This document shows positions 16,509 through 24,911 of a stretch of DNA of 29,402 nt, piece after piece. The notes under the pieces were generated by a model that saw only the letters and a program-made list of their open reading frames with translations, ran no database searches and had not been told where the DNA came from. Each line of letters opens with the position of its first letter. The stretch's first letter is position 1. Origin of the DNA: an uncultured Oscillospiraceae bacterium (GTDB lineage: Bacteria > Bacillota_A > Clostridia > Oscillospirales > Oscillospiraceae); the NCBI GenBank assembly GCA_900769845.1, contig CAAGIF010000070.1:1-29402 (forward strand), written 5' to 3'. The position numbers and the translations under genes are program-made.

Positions 16509-17152
16509 AATTTCTGCACCACTTCCAGCGCGTTATTGTCGCCAAGAACCACCATGATGTCCCCCGCTGCGATCCGATAGTTGGCAGAGGGCGAAACAAT
16601 CGTCTCATTCCGGCTTTCCACCGCAATGATATTGACACCCAACTTTGCCCGAATATCCAACTCCAGAATGGTCTTGCCGATCCATCCCTTGGGAGCGGGC
16701 ACTTCCAAAATGCCGTAATCCTCGGAAAGCTCGATATAGTCCAGCACATTGTGGGAAGACAGGCTTCTGGCCAATTTTCCGGCAAATTCATATTCCGGTA
16801 TGATGACCCGGTCTGCCCCCAGTTTCTCCATGACCCGGCGGTGGGTCTCATCATGCGCCTTGCATACGATATAGGGTACACCCAGCTCTTTCAGATTCAT
16901 GGTAGTCAGCACAGAAGCCGCCAGATCATCACCAATGGCAATGATGGCGCAGTCAAAACTCCCCGCATCCAGCGCTCGGAGAACTTCCTTGTCCTGACCG
17001 TCACCTACCACAGCATGGGTCACACTGTTTGCAACCTGCTGCACCAGATCCGCCCGCAAATCCATGGCAAGAACCTCGCAACCCAACGTGCAAAGCTGCC
17101 GGGCAGTTTCCGCGCCAAACAGGCCCAATCCAATTACAATATAAGATTTCAT
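16505..17152 (-). CDS. TrkA/KtrA-type potassium channel regulatory subunit
   Basis: The 215-residue cytoplasmic protein forms the RCK ring that gates the TrkH/KtrB channel in response to nucleotides. The Rossmann RCK_N domain has GLGLFGAETARQL (8-20) with the acidic residue Asp31 ending strand 2, and the RCK_C domain (about 130-215) includes LGVNIIAVESRNE and AGDIMVVLGDNNALEVV. Upstream in-frame ATGs exist at 17191 and 17158, but the ATG at 17152 has AGGAG seven bases before it and follows the trkH stop by 10 bp. Single RCK unit and size make it KtrA-like rather than the double-domain E. coli TrkA. Confidence 0.93.
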   Translation of the reverse strand: MKSYIVIGLGLFGAETARQLCTLGCEVLAMDLRADLVQQVANSVTHAVVGDGQDKEVLRALDAGSFDCAIIAIGDDLAASVLTTMNLKELGVPYIVCKAHDETHRRVMEKLGADRVIIPEYEFAGKLARSLSSHNVLDYIELSEDYGILEVPAPKGWIGKTILELDIRAKLGVNIIAVESRNETIVSPSANYRIAAGDIMVVLGDNNALEVVQKL

Positions 17153-17162
17153 ATCCATTCTC

Positions 17163-18539
17163 CTATCCGATAAGCAGGTTTGTTTGGGCATACTGGAACC
17201 GCTCCTGCGCCCGGTTTCCCATTAGGAAGCCCAGGCTGATGGTAAGCACGCCTACGCGTCCAAAATACATATAGATGATCATGAGTATCTGCGCTGGAAT
17301 ACTCAGACTGGTGGTCACTCCTGCGGTAAGTCCTACCGTGGCCAGCGCCGAGACCGATTCAAATGCGGCATCCACAAAGCTGACCGGAGAGGTGGCGCAG
17401 ATAAAGATGCTGCCGAAAACAGCAAGGCCAACCAAAATGGATACAATAGTCATTGCATCCAGAACCTGGGCACTGGGAATGGTTCTTTTAAATACATGAA
17501 CCGTATCCCGTCCTCTGGCCCGGGCCGCCAAAAACAGCAGCAGCACCACCATGGTAACCGTCTTAACGCCGCCGGCTGTTGATCCGGAGGATCCGCCGAT
17601 GATCATCAGTACCAAAGAAAACGCCTTGCCCCCATCCGTCAGCGCAGCCTGATCCACCGCAGCAAACCCAGCTGTGCGAACTGTGATGGACTGGAAAAGG
17701 CCGTTCAGCAGTTTGTCCGACCAATGCATAGCGCCAAATGTTCCGGGATTGTTCCATTCCAATATACAGAAACCGATCATTCCCACCGCCAGCAGGGATA
17801 CCGTGGACAGGAGAACCAGTTTGGTGTATACACTGAATTTGGAAAAGCAGCGAACCTTGGCGATCTCCTGCCATACCAAAAATCCCAATCCGCCAACCAC
17901 AACCAACAACCCCAAAGTGAGCAGCACAATAGGATCAGAGTTAAAAATCATGAGACTGGTTCCCGGACTTATACATCCGAAAATATCAAATCCTGCATTG
18001 CAAAATGCGGAAATAGAGTGAAAAATTCCCCAGCGCAGCGCCTTCTGCGCCCCGTATTCCGGCAGAAACCGAAGAAATAGGATCAGCGCGCCAATGCTCT
18101 GTACGGACAGGCTTCCCGTAAGAACAACTTTTTGAAGGCGAACCACATCCTGCATATCCGTCAGACTCAGGGCCTGGGCCATGACCATTCTCTGCTTCAG
18201 TCCCACTTTTCTGCGAAGCAGAAAAACCACCAGGGATGCCGCAGACATAAATCCTAAGCCTCCGATCTCAATCAGGCTGATGATCACGATCTGACCGAAT
18301 CCGCTCCACTGGCTCCAGGTATCATACAGCACCAGACCGGTAACACAGGTTGCGGAAGTTGCCGTGAACAGAGCTGGCCGGAATCCGCAGCTCACGCCGC
18401 TGCGGGAGGCAGCAGGAAGCGACAGCAGGCAAGCGCCCAGAAGTATGATCCCGGCAAATACCAGCGCAATGATTTTTGTGGGGTGCAATGCTCTGGGGCG
18501 TCGGTTGATCGCAAAGCTTCCGTTTCTGGAACCGGACAT
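17163..18539 (-). CDS. TrkH/KtrB-type potassium uptake channel subunit
   Basis: The 458-residue membrane protein has the four-fold MPM repeat of the SKT family. The four selectivity-filter loops are visible: ATCVTGL (63-69), FCNAGFD (179-185), VRTAGF (287-292) and ATVGLTAG (400-407). The GGSSGSTAGGVKT segment (315-327) corresponds to the intramembrane gating loop of KtrB. Potassium uptake with sodium coupling is the KtrAB role; this is a family inference. AAAGGAG lies nine bases before the ATG at 18539 and six before a GTG at 18542, so the start is uncertain by one codon. It is the first gene of an eight-gene operon, with its own extended -10 promoter. Confidence 0.94.
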   Translation of the reverse strand: MSGSRNGSFAINRRPRALHPTKIIALVFAGIILLGACLLSLPAASRSGVSCGFRPALFTATSATCVTGLVLYDTWSQWSGFGQIVIISLIEIGGLGFMSAASLVVFLLRRKVGLKQRMVMAQALSLTDMQDVVRLQKVVLTGSLSVQSIGALILFLRFLPEYGAQKALRWGIFHSISAFCNAGFDIFGCISPGTSLMIFNSDPIVLLTLGLLVVVGGLGFLVWQEIAKVRCFSKFSVYTKLVLLSTVSLLAVGMIGFCILEWNNPGTFGAMHWSDKLLNGLFQSITVRTAGFAAVDQAALTDGGKAFSLVLMIIGGSSGSTAGGVKTVTMVVLLLFLAARARGRDTVHVFKRTIPSAQVLDAMTIVSILVGLAVFGSIFICATSPVSFVDAAFESVSALATVGLTAGVTTSLSIPAQILMIIYMYFGRVGVLTISLGFLMGNRAQERFQYAQTNLLIG

Positions 18540-18575
18540 CACTGTTCACTCCTTTCAAGACAAACAATCTCCTAC

Positions 18576-18596
18576 TATAATATAAAGTATATTATA
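18576..18596 (-). repeat. AT-rich 9-bp inverted repeat over the trk promoter -10
   Basis: TATAATATA and TATATTATA flank a 3 bp centre as a perfect inverted repeat (18576-18584 with 18588-18596). One arm contains the -10 hexamer of the trkH promoter. It could be an operator or chance in an AT-rich promoter. Confidence 0.6.
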
Positions 18597-18618
18597 CCAG
18601 TTTTCTGCTCCTTTTCAA
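18591..18618 (-). promoter_or_regulatory. Promoter of the trkH-trkA-trmH-dprA-topA-trmFO-plsX-rnc operon
   Basis: On the minus strand TTGAAA (18613-18618), a 16 bp spacer and a perfect TATAAT (18591-18596) with an upstream TGG (extended -10) give a strong promoter about 52 bp before the trkH start. No other promoter of this quality is visible in the short gaps downstream, so the eight genes probably share it. Confidence 0.85.
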
Positions 18619-18713
18619 GTATGTTTTCCTTTTCTCCGCCGCATTGACACAGAAACAGCCGTCAAAACGGAATCCTTTTGGGATATTATTTACAGTTTTC
18701 GGAAATTTTCCGT

Positions 18714-18742
18714 TTTACATTTTGGTGTATTTGTGATATAAT
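18714..18742 (+). promoter_or_regulatory. Promoter of the adenine deaminase gene
   Basis: TTTACA (18714-18719), a 17 bp spacer and a perfect TATAAT (18737-18742) with TGA just upstream (extended -10). The leader is only about 23 nt. A 13 bp near-palindrome CGGAAATTTTCCG (18700-18712) touches the -35 on its upstream side and may be an operator. Confidence 0.87.
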
Positions 18743-18771
18743 CGATAAAATTCAATCAGGAGGGATGCACT

Positions 18772-20505
18772 ATGCGCTATAATGAAACCTGGTCCGGTAA
18801 AATCAACCGTAAGCTCATCAAAAAATTGCACATTATCGATGTGGCTGCAGGCCGCAAAAAGGCAGATCTCGTACTGAAAAACGCTACCTATGTCAATGTT
18901 TTCTCCGGGGATCTGGAGACCTGCGACATCGCTGTTGCTCAGGGTCTGATCGTGGGCCTGGGAAGCTACGAAGGCATTGTGGAAGCTGATATGACCGGCA
19001 AGATTGTGTGCCCCGGCTTTATTGATGCCCACATTCATCTGGAATCCAGCCTGGTGTCCCCCAGTGAATTTGTCCGGGCGGTGATCCCCCACGGCACCAC
19101 CACAGTCATCACCGACCCCCATGAGATCACCAATGTCATGGGAACCGACGGAATTGACTATATGCTCTGCGCTACCGAGGGTCTGCCGGTGGACACCATG
19201 TTCATGATCCCCTCCTGCGTCCCCGCCTCTCCCATGGATGAAAGCGGCGCCAATCTGGACTACCGGGATATTGACAGTTTCTTCCAGCACGGCCGGGTTC
19301 TGGGTCTTGCGGAAATGATGAACTTCCCCGGAATCATCTCCGCTGACGGCAGCACCGTAGCCAAGATCGTGGCATCCCAGGCTCACCATAAGAAGATCGA
19401 CGGTCACGCCCCCGGTCTGGTGGATAAGGATCTGAATGCCTATGTTGCCGCCGGTGTTTACTCCGACCACGAGTGCGCCGATATGGAAGATGCGCTGCGT
19501 AAATTGCGGCTGGGTCAGTTTATCATGATCCGGGAGGGTACTGCAGCCCGGAATCTGGAAGCGCTGATCGATCTGGTGAAATCCCCCAAATACTTCGACC
19601 GCTGCATGTTCTGCACCGACGACAAGCATCCCAGCGATCTGCTGGAAAAGGGACATATCGATTTCATTTGCCGGGAGGCTGTCCGGATGGGCGCCGATCC
19701 CATTCAGACCGTCCAGGTGGCATGTCTGCACGCCGCCCGTTACTTCCTGCTGAACAACCGGGGCGCCATCGCTCCCGGATACCTGGCTGACTTTGCCATT
19801 GTGGAGGATCTTAAAGATTTCAATGTGGTCACCGTTTACAAGCGGGGCAAGCTGGTCTATGACCAGGGTGTTGTTACTGACTTTGAAAAGCCCGAGATCC
19901 CCTCCCATCTGGATGATCAGGCTCACAACACCTTCCACCTGCCGGTTCTTACGGCATCCGACTTTGCCGAGAGCCGCCGGAAGGCCATCATCGGTATGAT
20001 CGACGGTCAGATCATCACCGAGGATAAGGGTTATGCCGAAGCCATCGATGTAGAAAAGGATATCCTGAAAATGGCAGTGGTGGAACGGCACAAGAACACC
20101 GGTCATATCGGTATCGGTTACCTCCAGGGCTACGGCATGAAGCGGGGCGCAGTTGCCACCTCCGTTTCCCATGACAGCCACAATATCATCTGCGTCGGCT
20201 GCAGCGATGAAGATATGGCCTTCGCTGTCAACCGCATTGCCCAGAACAAGGGCGGCATCGTGGTTGTAGAGGATGGCAAGGTCATCGCCGAACTGCCTCT
20301 GGAAATTGCCGGTATTATGAGCGGTAAGCCTCTGGTGGAAGTCAATGATCTTCTGGAAAACGCCAAGGCCGCAGCCCATGCTCTGGGTGTGGGCAGAGGC
20401 ATTGACCCCTTCATGACCCTCTCGTTTATGGCTCTGCCGGTGATTCCCACCGTTCGTCTGACCACCCGGGGTGTCATTGATGTGATCACCCAGCAATATA
20501 TCTGA
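18772..20505 (+). CDS. ade: Adenine deaminase
   Basis: The enzyme hydrolyses adenine to hypoxanthine and ammonia in purine salvage. The 577-residue protein has the amidohydrolase core with PGFIDAHIHLESS (81-93; His87/His89 metal ligands), TDPHEI (114-119), the DGHAPG motif, CTDDKHP and the PGYLADFAIVED segment that closes the barrel, plus the C-terminal domain typical of the Ade family. AGGAGG lies six bases before the ATG. The leader is too short for a purine riboswitch. Divergent from trkH. A GC-rich hairpin follows the stop, then a glycosyltransferase gene on the same strand. Confidence 0.97.
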   Translation: MRYNETWSGKINRKLIKKLHIIDVAAGRKKADLVLKNATYVNVFSGDLETCDIAVAQGLIVGLGSYEGIVEADMTGKIVCPGFIDAHIHLESSLVSPSEFVRAVIPHGTTTVITDPHEITNVMGTDGIDYMLCATEGLPVDTMFMIPSCVPASPMDESGANLDYRDIDSFFQHGRVLGLAEMMNFPGIISADGSTVAKIVASQAHHKKIDGHAPGLVDKDLNAYVAAGVYSDHECADMEDALRKLRLGQFIMIREGTAARNLEALIDLVKSPKYFDRCMFCTDDKHPSDLLEKGHIDFICREAVRMGADPIQTVQVACLHAARYFLLNNRGAIAPGYLADFAIVEDLKDFNVVTVYKRGKLVYDQGVVTDFEKPEIPSHLDDQAHNTFHLPVLTASDFAESRRKAIIGMIDGQIITEDKGYAEAIDVEKDILKMAVVERHKNTGHIGIGYLQGYGMKRGAVATSVSHDSHNIICVGCSDEDMAFAVNRIAQNKGGIVVVEDGKVIAELPLEIAGIMSGKPLVEVNDLLENAKAAAHALGVGRGIDPFMTLSFMALPVIPTVRLTTRGVIDVITQQYI

Positions 20506-20515
20506 TACAGGAAAG

Positions 20516-20550
20516 CTGCCGGGGTCTTCCCCGGCAGTCCGGGTTTATTT
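20516..20550 (+). terminator. Hairpin between ade and the GT2 gene
   Basis: A perfect 9 bp stem of mostly G-C pairs (20516-20524 with 20529-20537) with a TCTT loop begins 10 bp after the ade stop. The tail is TCCGGGTTTATTT, with a short U run only after six bases. It sits 13 bp before the GT2 start codon. Terminator, attenuator or translation-control element are all possible. Confidence 0.6.
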
Positions 20551-21366
20551 ATGGAAAAGTACAGTGTCCTCATGTCCGTCTATCACAAGGAGCAGCCGGA
20601 ATTTCTGCGTCTGAGTATGGAAAGCATGTTTTCCCAGACGGCAAAACCGGATGAATTCCTGCTGATATGCGACGGCCCCCTCACCGAAGGATTGGATGAG
20701 GTAATTGAATCCATGCTTCAAATGCATCCCGATATTCTGCAGGTGGTGCGTCTGCCGGAAAACCGGGGACTTGCCAATGCACTGAATGCGGGGCTTCCTC
20801 TGTGCCGCAACGATTTGGTGGCGAGAATGGATTCTGACGATATTGCCGCTCCCCAACGCTGTGAGCTTCAGCTCCGGCAGTTCTCTCTGGATCCCCGACT
20901 TGTGATCTCCGGCGGTGCCATTGATGAATTCGAAGGCTCCCCTGACAATGTGATCACCCACAAATCCATGCCTGAAATCCATGAGCAGATCCTTTCCTAC
21001 GCCCGGAAACGGTGTCCGTTCAACCACCCCACTGTGATGTACCGCAAAAGCGCGGTTCTGGAACTGGGCGGTTACCCGGAGATTCCTCTGCACGAAGATT
21101 ACGGTCTGTGGGCAAATCTTCTCATGGCGGGGCACCGGGGATATAACCATCCCCAAACGCTGTGCGCCATGCGGGTGGATACGGGGCTTTACGGCCGCCG
21201 GGGCGGCATGGCCTATTTCCGCACCGCTGCCGCTTTCCGCCGGGAACTGTACCGCAAGGGTTTTTATACTCTGGGCAGTTATCTTCTTGTGGTAAGTGCG
21301 CTGGCCGTTGTATGTTTAATTCCCACCGGCCTTCGGAAAGCCGTTTACCGCAAGGTTCTTCGCTGA
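20551..21366 (+). CDS. Family 2 glycosyltransferase
   Basis: The 271-residue protein has a GT-A fold: an N-terminal YSVLMSVYHKEQPEFL block (4-19), NRGLANALNAGL (71-82), the metal-binding MDSDDIA (93-99) and the HEDYGLWANLL acceptor motif (181-191), followed by a hydrophobic C-terminal stretch (about 238-258) that may anchor it to the membrane. The family match fixes the start at 20551, yet no Shine-Dalgarno sequence is visible; the 13 bases before the ATG are TCCGGGTTTATTT after a hairpin. It is convergent with rfbC and shares its terminator. A role in the same surface glycan is inference from proximity. Confidence 0.9.
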   Translation: MEKYSVLMSVYHKEQPEFLRLSMESMFSQTAKPDEFLLICDGPLTEGLDEVIESMLQMHPDILQVVRLPENRGLANALNAGLPLCRNDLVARMDSDDIAAPQRCELQLRQFSLDPRLVISGGAIDEFEGSPDNVITHKSMPEIHEQILSYARKRCPFNHPTVMYRKSAVLELGGYPEIPLHEDYGLWANLLMAGHRGYNHPQTLCAMRVDTGLYGRRGGMAYFRTAAAFRRELYRKGFYTLGSYLLVVSALAVVCLIPTGLRKAVYRKVLR

Positions 21367-21382
21367 AATAATGGAATAAAAG

Positions 21383-21413
21383 AACACCTCTGACGAAAAC
21401 CGTCAGAGGTGTT
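21383..21413. terminator. Bidirectional terminator between the GT2 gene and rfbC
   Basis: A perfect 13 bp stem (21383-21395 with 21401-21413) around AAAAC. Plus-strand tail is TTTGTCATTT; the minus strand continues with CTTTTATT. It serves both convergent units. Confidence 0.92.
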
Positions 21414-21422
21414 TGTCATTTG

Positions 21423-22025
21423 TCAGAAAGAAAAGGTATCCTTCAGTCCCAGCCATTTTTGATCCTTGTCGCTGAGATTCAGCGGCGTGCCATCAGCCAG
21501 GGTATAGCCCTGAGCAGCAGCGCTGCCGGGATATGCTCCCTGCAGTTCCGGCCACTCGATACCGATTTCCGGATCATTCCAGGCAAGGCCGCCCTCGTCG
21601 CCGGGATGGTAGAAATCCGTCACTTTATAGCAGAATTCTGCGGTATCGGACAGCACCAGAAAGCCGTGGGCAAAGCCTTCGGAAATGTAGAACTGCTTTT
21701 TGTTCTCTTCCGTCAGCTCTACTCCGTACCACTTACCGTAGGTTTCGGAGCCGGAGCGCAGATCCACCGCCACATCGAACACCCGGCCCTTAATGACCCG
21801 AACCAGCTTGCCCTGGGGATACTGCTTCTGGAAATGCAGACCCCGGAGAACCCCCTTGACAGACATACTCTGATTATCCTGGACGAAGACCATATTCAGC
21901 CCGTTTTCCTGCATATCCCGCTGGTTGTATGTTTCCATAAAGTAACCCCGGTTGTCCCCGTGGACAGCGGGTTCGATGATATAAAGTCCCTCAATGGGGC
22001 ACTTGGTAACTTTGATCTGACCCAT
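21423..22025 (-). CDS. rfbC: dTDP-4-dehydrorhamnose 3,5-epimerase
   Basis: The third enzyme of dTDP-L-rhamnose synthesis, a cupin that epimerises C3 and C5 of the keto sugar. The 200-residue protein has PAVHGDNRGYFMETYNQRDM (19-38), QDNQSMSVKGVLRGLHFQ (49-66; catalytic His64) and YISEGFAHGFLVLSD, all signatures of RmlC. GAGGAA six bases before the ATG overlaps the rfbD end; the gap between genes is 2 bp. Last gene of the polysaccharide operon. Confidence 0.96.
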   Translation of the reverse strand: MGQIKVTKCPIEGLYIIEPAVHGDNRGYFMETYNQRDMQENGLNMVFVQDNQSMSVKGVLRGLHFQKQYPQGKLVRVIKGRVFDVAVDLRSGSETYGKWYGVELTEENKKQFYISEGFAHGFLVLSDTAEFCYKVTDFYHPGDEGGLAWNDPEIGIEWPELQGAYPGSAAAQGYTLADGTPLNLSDKDQKWLGLKDTFSF

Positions 22026-22027
22026 GG

Positions 22028-22942
22028 TTATTCCTCGATTTCTTTCAGATAGCGGCTGAGGGCATCCTGCCAGGTAGGCAGAGGCTCAAAGCCCATCTCC
22101 ACAAGTTTTTTCTTGTCCAGGCGGCTGTTAAAGGGACGGGCGGCTTTACTCAGACCATATTCCTCGGTGGTCACAGGCACCACATTGGTGGCATAGCCCG
22201 CCTGCCGGAAGATTTCCCGGGTGAAGTCATACCAACTGATGTATCCGCCCTCATTGGTGGCGTGATAGTAGCCGTAGCGGTCGGTTTCGATCATGTCTAC
22301 CAGCAGCCGGGAAAGATCCAAGGTGTAGGTAGGCGTGCCGATCTGGTCGCACACCACCCGGACAGTATCATATTTTTTTCCCACGGAGAGCATGGTCTTG
22401 ATAAAATTCTTGCCATTCAGTCCGAACACCCAAGCGATGCGAACAATGAAAAACTTTTCCAGATTCCGGGCAACTGCCAGTTCCCCCTCCAGCTTAGTCT
22501 GGCCGTAAACATTCAAAGGCTGATAGTCCTTGCAATCCGGTGTCCAGGGAGTTTCTCCCTGGCCGTTAAACACATAGTCCGTGGAAATGTAGACCATTTT
22601 GCAGTCCAGTTCCCGACAGACCTTAGCGATATGCTCCGTACCGCCGGCGTTGATGGCGCGCACCTTCTCCTGCTTGTCGTCGTCCTCCGCCAGATCCACA
22701 GCAGTCCATGCGGCACAGTGTACCACCACATCGGGATTCACCCGCGTGATCACATCCCGCACTACCCCGCCGTCGGTAATATCCAAAGATACATAGGGCA
22801 TGGCGGTGACCGGTGTTCCGTCCTGAACACCGCTGTAAGTCGGGGCAAGATCGCTGCCAACCGCTTCATAACCCCGGCGGCACAGTTCATTCATCACATC
22901 GTGGCCAAGCTGACCGCCCACGCCTGTTACAAAAACTTTCAT
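22028..22942 (-). CDS. rfbD: dTDP-4-dehydrorhamnose reductase
   Basis: The last enzyme of the pathway, reducing the 4-keto group to give dTDP-L-rhamnose. The 304-residue SDR protein has the nucleotide motif TGVGGQLG (6-13), STDYVFNGQGETPW (120-133) and the catalytic YGQTK (146-150). It starts 12 bp after rfbB with AGGAG upstream. rfbD preceding rfbC in the operon completes the four-gene rhamnose set. Confidence 0.96.
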   Translation of the reverse strand: MKVFVTGVGGQLGHDVMNELCRRGYEAVGSDLAPTYSGVQDGTPVTAMPYVSLDITDGGVVRDVITRVNPDVVVHCAAWTAVDLAEDDDKQEKVRAINAGGTEHIAKVCRELDCKMVYISTDYVFNGQGETPWTPDCKDYQPLNVYGQTKLEGELAVARNLEKFFIVRIAWVFGLNGKNFIKTMLSVGKKYDTVRVVCDQIGTPTYTLDLSRLLVDMIETDRYGYYHATNEGGYISWYDFTREIFRQAGYATNVVPVTTEEYGLSKAARPFNSRLDKKKLVEMGFEPLPTWQDALSRYLKEIEE

Positions 22943-22954
22943 CTATCCTGCTCC

Positions 22955-23974
22955 TCAGCGGTTTGCGTACATTTTCTCGTAGTAATCCTGATATCCGCCG
23001 GAAATGATGGTCTCCCACCATTCGCGGTTTTCCAGATACCAGCGGATGGTCTTCTGGATGCCGTCGGCAAACATAGTTTCCGGTAGCCAGCCCAGTTCGC
23101 TGTGGATCTTGGTGGGGTCGATGGCGTAGCGCATATCATGGCCTTTGCGGTCTGTGACATAAGTGATCAGGCTCTCGGGCTTATCCAGAGCCTTGCAGAT
23201 GATTTTCACGATATCGATGTTCTTCATCTCATTATGGCCGCCAATGTTGTAGACCTCGCCCACGCGGCCCTTATGGATGATCAGATCGATGGCCTTGCAG
23301 TGATCCTCCACATACAGCCAGTCCCGGACATTCAGACCCTCGCCGTAAACCGGCAGGGGCTTGTCATTCAAGGCGTTGGCGATCATCAAGGGGATCAACT
23401 TCTCCGGGAAGTGGTACGGACCGTAGTTATTGGAGCAGCGGGAAATGGTTACCGGCAGTCCGTAAGTACGGTGGTAGGCCTGCACCAGCAGGTCTGCAGC
23501 AGCCTTGGAGCTGGAATAGGGAGAGCTGGTGTGGATGGGAGTTTCCTCTGTAAAGAACAGGTCGGGGCGGTCCAGGGGCAGGTCACCGTAAACCTCGTCA
23601 GTGGAGACCTGGTGGTAACGGGTGATGCCGTACTTCCGGCAGGCATCCATCAGCACCTGGGTGCCCAGAATGTTGGTCTGTAAGAACACCTCAGGATTCT
23701 CAATGGAGCGGTCCACATGACTTTCCGCAGCGAAGTTGACCACCATGTCGGGATGCTCCTCTTCGAAGAGCTTGTACACGCCTTCCCGGTCGCAGATGTC
23801 CATCTTCACAAACCGGAAGTTGGGGTTGTCCATCACCGGCGCAAGAGTGGACAGATTGCCTGCGTAGGTCAGCTTATCCAGACAAATGATCCGGTAATCC
23901 GGATATTTGTTCAGCATGTGAAATACGAAGTTGGAACCGATAAAGCCGGCACCGCCGGTTACGATAATAGTCAT
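22955..23974 (-). CDS. rfbB: dTDP-glucose 4,6-dehydratase
   Basis: The second enzyme of dTDP-L-rhamnose synthesis, turning dTDP-glucose into the 4-keto-6-deoxy sugar. The 339-residue extended SDR has TGGAGFIG (6-13), AAESHVDRS (82-90), STDEVYGDL (124-132) and the catalytic YSSSK (153-157). The start has GGAG eight bases upstream and follows rfbA by 17 bp. Confidence 0.97.
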   Translation of the reverse strand: MTIIVTGGAGFIGSNFVFHMLNKYPDYRIICLDKLTYAGNLSTLAPVMDNPNFRFVKMDICDREGVYKLFEEEHPDMVVNFAAESHVDRSIENPEVFLQTNILGTQVLMDACRKYGITRYHQVSTDEVYGDLPLDRPDLFFTEETPIHTSSPYSSSKAAADLLVQAYHRTYGLPVTISRCSNNYGPYHFPEKLIPLMIANALNDKPLPVYGEGLNVRDWLYVEDHCKAIDLIIHKGRVGEVYNIGGHNEMKNIDIVKIICKALDKPESLITYVTDRKGHDMRYAIDPTKIHSELGWLPETMFADGIQKTIRWYLENREWWETIISGGYQDYYEKMYANR

Positions 23975-23991
23975 ATCTTATACTCCATTTC

Positions 23992-24888
23992 TCAGGATTT
24001 TGCATCCACATATTTTCCGTCCAGCACATCCTTCAGATACTGGCCGTACTGGTTTTTCTTCATGACCTCATAGGTTTCCAGCACATTTTCCCGGGTGATC
24101 CAACCATTTGTATAGGCGATATCCTCCAGACAGGCGATCTTTCTGTGCTGGTGTTTTTCCACGGTCATGACGAAATTGGTGGCCTCCACCAGGCTTTCGT
24201 GGGTTCCGGTATCCAGCCAGGTAAAGCCCTGACCCAGAAGCTCCACATTCAGTTCGCCCTGCTCCAGGTAGATCCGGTTCAGATCCGTAATCTCCAGTTC
24301 TCCGCGCTTGGAGGGCTTCAGACCCTTGGCGTAACCAACCACCCGGTTGTCGTAGAAATACAGGCCGGTAACGCAGTAATTGCTCTTGGGCTTCAAGGGT
24401 TTTTCCTCAATGGAAACCGCCCGGCCGTCCTTGTCAAATTCCACGATGCCGAACCGCTCGGGATCGTCCACATAGTAGCCGAACACCGTAGCGCCCTTGC
24501 CGTTTTCCGCATTGGCAACTGCGGTCTGCAGCCGTTCCTTCAAACCATGGCCGGCAAAAATATTGTCACCAAGGACCATGGCCACATTGTCCCGGCCGAT
24601 AAATTCCTCGCCAATGATAAAAGCCTGCGCCAGTCCGTCGGGAGAGGGCTGCTCTGCATAGGTCAACCGGACACCGAACTGATGACCGTCACCCAGCAGG
24701 GCCTCAAACCGGGGCAAATCCTGAGGCGTAGAAATGATGAGGATATCCCGGATGCCCGCGGTCATCAGAACGGACATGGGATAATAGATCATAGGCTTGT
24801 CGTAGATGGGCAAAAGCTGCTTGGATGTGACCTTGGTCAGAGGGTAGAGCCGTGTGCCGGAGCCGCCGGCCAGAATAATACCTTTCAT
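23992..24888 (-). CDS. rfbA: Glucose-1-phosphate thymidylyltransferase
   Basis: The first enzyme of the pathway, joining glucose-1-phosphate to dTTP. The 298-residue protein starts with [20 protein letters not shown] and continues [16 protein letters not shown], with [11 protein letters not shown] and [11 protein letters not shown] further on, matching RmlA. The open frame runs upstream to 25242, but that part overlaps the preceding glycosyltransferase; the ATG at 24888 has GGAGG five bases before it and the family start. Confidence 0.97.
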   Translation of the reverse strand: MKGIILAGGSGTRLYPLTKVTSKQLLPIYDKPMIYYPMSVLMTAGIRDILIISTPQDLPRFEALLGDGHQFGVRLTYAEQPSPDGLAQAFIIGEEFIGRDNVAMVLGDNIFAGHGLKERLQTAVANAENGKGATVFGYYVDDPERFGIVEFDKDGRAVSIEEKPLKPKSNYCVTGLYFYDNRVVGYAKGLKPSKRGELEITDLNRIYLEQGELNVELLGQGFTWLDTGTHESLVEATNFVMTVEKHQHRKIACLEDIAYTNGWITRENVLETYEVMKKNQYGQYLKDVLDGKYVDAKS

Positions 24889-24911
24889 AAAGACCTCCAT
24901 CAAATATGTTG

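Noticed and set aside
18543..18771. Purine riboswitch in the trk/ade intergenic region
   Set aside because: The ade promoter lies only about 30 bp before the start codon, leaving no room for an aptamer, and no paired architecture of that kind is visible.
18715..20496. 593-codon minus-strand open frame antisense to adenine deaminase
   Set aside because: It mirrors the ade gene over its whole length, with a His/Gly/Asp-rich shadow composition. Ade itself is unmistakable and has promoter and ribosome site.
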